NCBI RefSeq assembly: GCF_017874615.1
Contig: NZ_JAGIKV010000030.1
Location: 1-64,000 of the forward strand
Length of the DNA: 64,000 nucleotides
Direction: 5' to 3'
Source of the DNA: Paenibacillus xylanexedens
Lineage (GTDB): Bacteria > Bacillota > Bacilli > Paenibacillales > Paenibacillaceae
Numbering within the stretch: position 1 is the first letter of the stretch; each line of letters starts with the position of its first letter. Below are positions 63,027 to 64,000 of this stretch, piece after piece. The notes beneath the pieces were generated by a model, which searched no databases, was not told where the DNA came from, and worked only from the letters and a program-made list of their open reading frames with translations. The position numbers and the translations under genes are program-made.

Positions 63027-64000
63027 ATGAATTTGAAGAAGAAATTGTCCATACTTACCGCTTTTGCTGTGTTTCAGGCGTTTGCAGTGATTCCTGCCAA
63101 TGCACAATCAGCAGATCAGAGCGATACTACATCAGTGAATACAGCCAAAGTTAAATCCGTGGAGGTTGTGAAGAAAGAACAAACCATCGCGGAATCCGAA
63201 GTGAAATTCGGAACAAACACTCCAACATCAAATAATGAAACAACTGAAGAAGTGAACCCTGAGACAGATGTTCCTACAGGAACAGACGCGACTCCTGTTG
63301 AGCCGGTAATTGAACCTACGGACGAAGAAGGTACAGCTGAGGAAACACCAGCACCTGCACCAGTAGAAGTGGAGCAACCATCTACAGGCGGTTCATCTGT
63401 TGCTGGAGGCGGGGGTGGAGACCTCACTCTTTATATGAACAGTAATAAAATGATGCAAGATGGCAAGACGTATCTTGCTGGACAGCCGATGGCTGTTAAA
63501 AATGGTGTATCCTATGTAGCGATCCGTGCTCTCGTTGACCGGGTTGGCTATGATGTCAAATATGATAACACAACTAAAGAAACGATCATTATTAGTGGTG
63601 AAGATGAGCTGCGTTTCAAAACAAACAGCAAGATCTATACCGTTAATGGTGTGTCCAGAACGATGAAGGGCGCGGCTTATCAACAAAAAAATACGTTCAT
63701 GGTGCCCTTGACTTCAATTACACAGGCTCTGGACATTACGTATAAAGTAAATCAATCTGCCAAAACGGTTGTATTGAATCTGAGTACCAAACCGGTGGCG
63801 AGCTTCACGGTACAAAAAGAGGTCTTTGCCGGAGATCAGGTAACCTACACAACCAGATCCAGCTCTCCCAAGGGACTCAGCATTGTAGATGAGCGTTGGA
63901 CAGGCCGTCAGGATTCATTCGACCAACCAGGTGTATACACAGTAACCTATGCGGTCCAGGATTCAAGTGGTCAATGGAGTGATCCGTATTCGGTTACGAT
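63027..64000 (+). CDS. Secreted copper-amine-oxidase-N-like protein, 5' part
   Basis: The frame is open to the end of the window, so the gene is cut at its 3' side. MNLKKKLSILTAFAVFQAFAVIPANAQS is a signal peptide. An acidic, Thr/Pro-rich linker and a Gly run follow, then a copper amine oxidase N-terminal/stalk-type domain (LYMNSNKMMQDGKTYLAGQPMAVKNGVSYVAIRALVDRVGYDVKYD, then TFMVPLTSITQAL) and the start of a PKD/Ig-like section (GVYTVTYAVQDSSGQW). Found on Paenibacillus cell surfaces; function unknown. ATG 63027 follows AAGGAG by 13 bases. Confidence 0.8.
   Translation, partial: MNLKKKLSILTAFAVFQAFAVIPANAQSADQSDTTSVNTAKVKSVEVVKKEQTIAESEVKFGTNTPTSNNETTEEVNPETDVPTGTDATPVEPVIEPTDEEGTAEETPAPAPVEVEQPSTGGSSVAGGGGGDLTLYMNSNKMMQDGKTYLAGQPMAVKNGVSYVAIRALVDRVGYDVKYDNTTKETIIISGEDELRFKTNSKIYTVNGVSRTMKGAAYQQKNTFMVPLTSITQALDITYKVNQSAKTVVLNLSTKPVASFTVQKEVFAGDQVTYTTRSSSPKGLSIVDERWTGRQDSFDQPGVYTVTYAVQDSSGQWSDPYSVT

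Noticed and set aside
1-64000. tRNA, rRNA or prophage genes
   Set aside because: No cloverleaf, rRNA-like segment or phage structural gene was recognised.

Overview
The window looks like a chromosomal segment of a Paenibacillus-type Firmicute. Support comes from strong AGGAGG-type ribosome sites, SLH-domain surface protein, YesM/YesN-type sensor pairs next to CUT1 sugar ABC transporters, a B. subtilis-type Fnr, Amj, YdaT-like and YitT-like genes, TTG/GTG starts and Firmicute operators (CcpA cre, LexA/DinR, Fnr boxes). No rRNA, tRNA or CRISPR array was seen.

Layout. 1-9.7 kb: end of a DUF5704-like gene, then two related type VII-type polymorphic toxin cassettes. One has a WXG head split from a Tox-REase tail by an in-frame TAG, with an Imm7-like partner. 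The other is an intact WXG-EndoU toxin with a small acidic partner. Between them lie an IS30 relic, a membrane-anchored Mrr-like nuclease, an SPFH pair, yaaA and a secreted protein. 9.7-19 kb: an AT-rich accessory island with a GNAT gene, decayed genes, a STAS-HATPase gene, a STAS-like-wHTH gene, a complete type II CBASS operon (patatin CapV, CD-NTase, Cap2, Cap3), and directly downstream a two-gene unit of a 2TM-beta-barrel effector plus a minimal CRISPR polymerase (mCpol). That last pair matches the recently described Panoptes (OptE/OptS) architecture and is the most exciting system here.

19-31 kb: PL9-like pectate lyase with a perfect cre site, catalase, DinG/YpvA-like helicase, cysK, a small gene under a LexA-like box, and a large SLH protein with a predicted seven-bladed propeller. 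31-40 kb: an orphan LexA-controlled promoter, a TIR-like/GAF-like protein with a 4-bp-overlapping small partner (a second defence candidate), YitT-like, YdaT-like, Amj, MsrAB, VTT-domain protein and an oxidoreductase. 40-44 kb: AraC regulator divergent from a sugar operon (Gfo/Idh/MocA, TIM-barrel isomerase, ThuA-like).

44-54 kb: HxlR regulator, a lipoprotein, and an anaerobic fermentation block: Fnr with its C-terminal cysteine cluster, adhE and pflBA. Perfect TGTGA-N6-TCACA boxes precede adhE and pflB, one at exactly class II distance from a TATACT -10. 54-64 kb: a sugar ABC transporter with YesM/YesN two-component system and a GH3 hydrolase, then the start of a stalk/copper-amine-oxidase-N-like surface protein that runs off the window.

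Three copies of a structured intergenic element (33521-33704, 35542-35729, 50708-50857) with compensatory changes in their stems sit in the same orientation upstream of the YitT-like gene, amj and pflB; I do not recognise the family.
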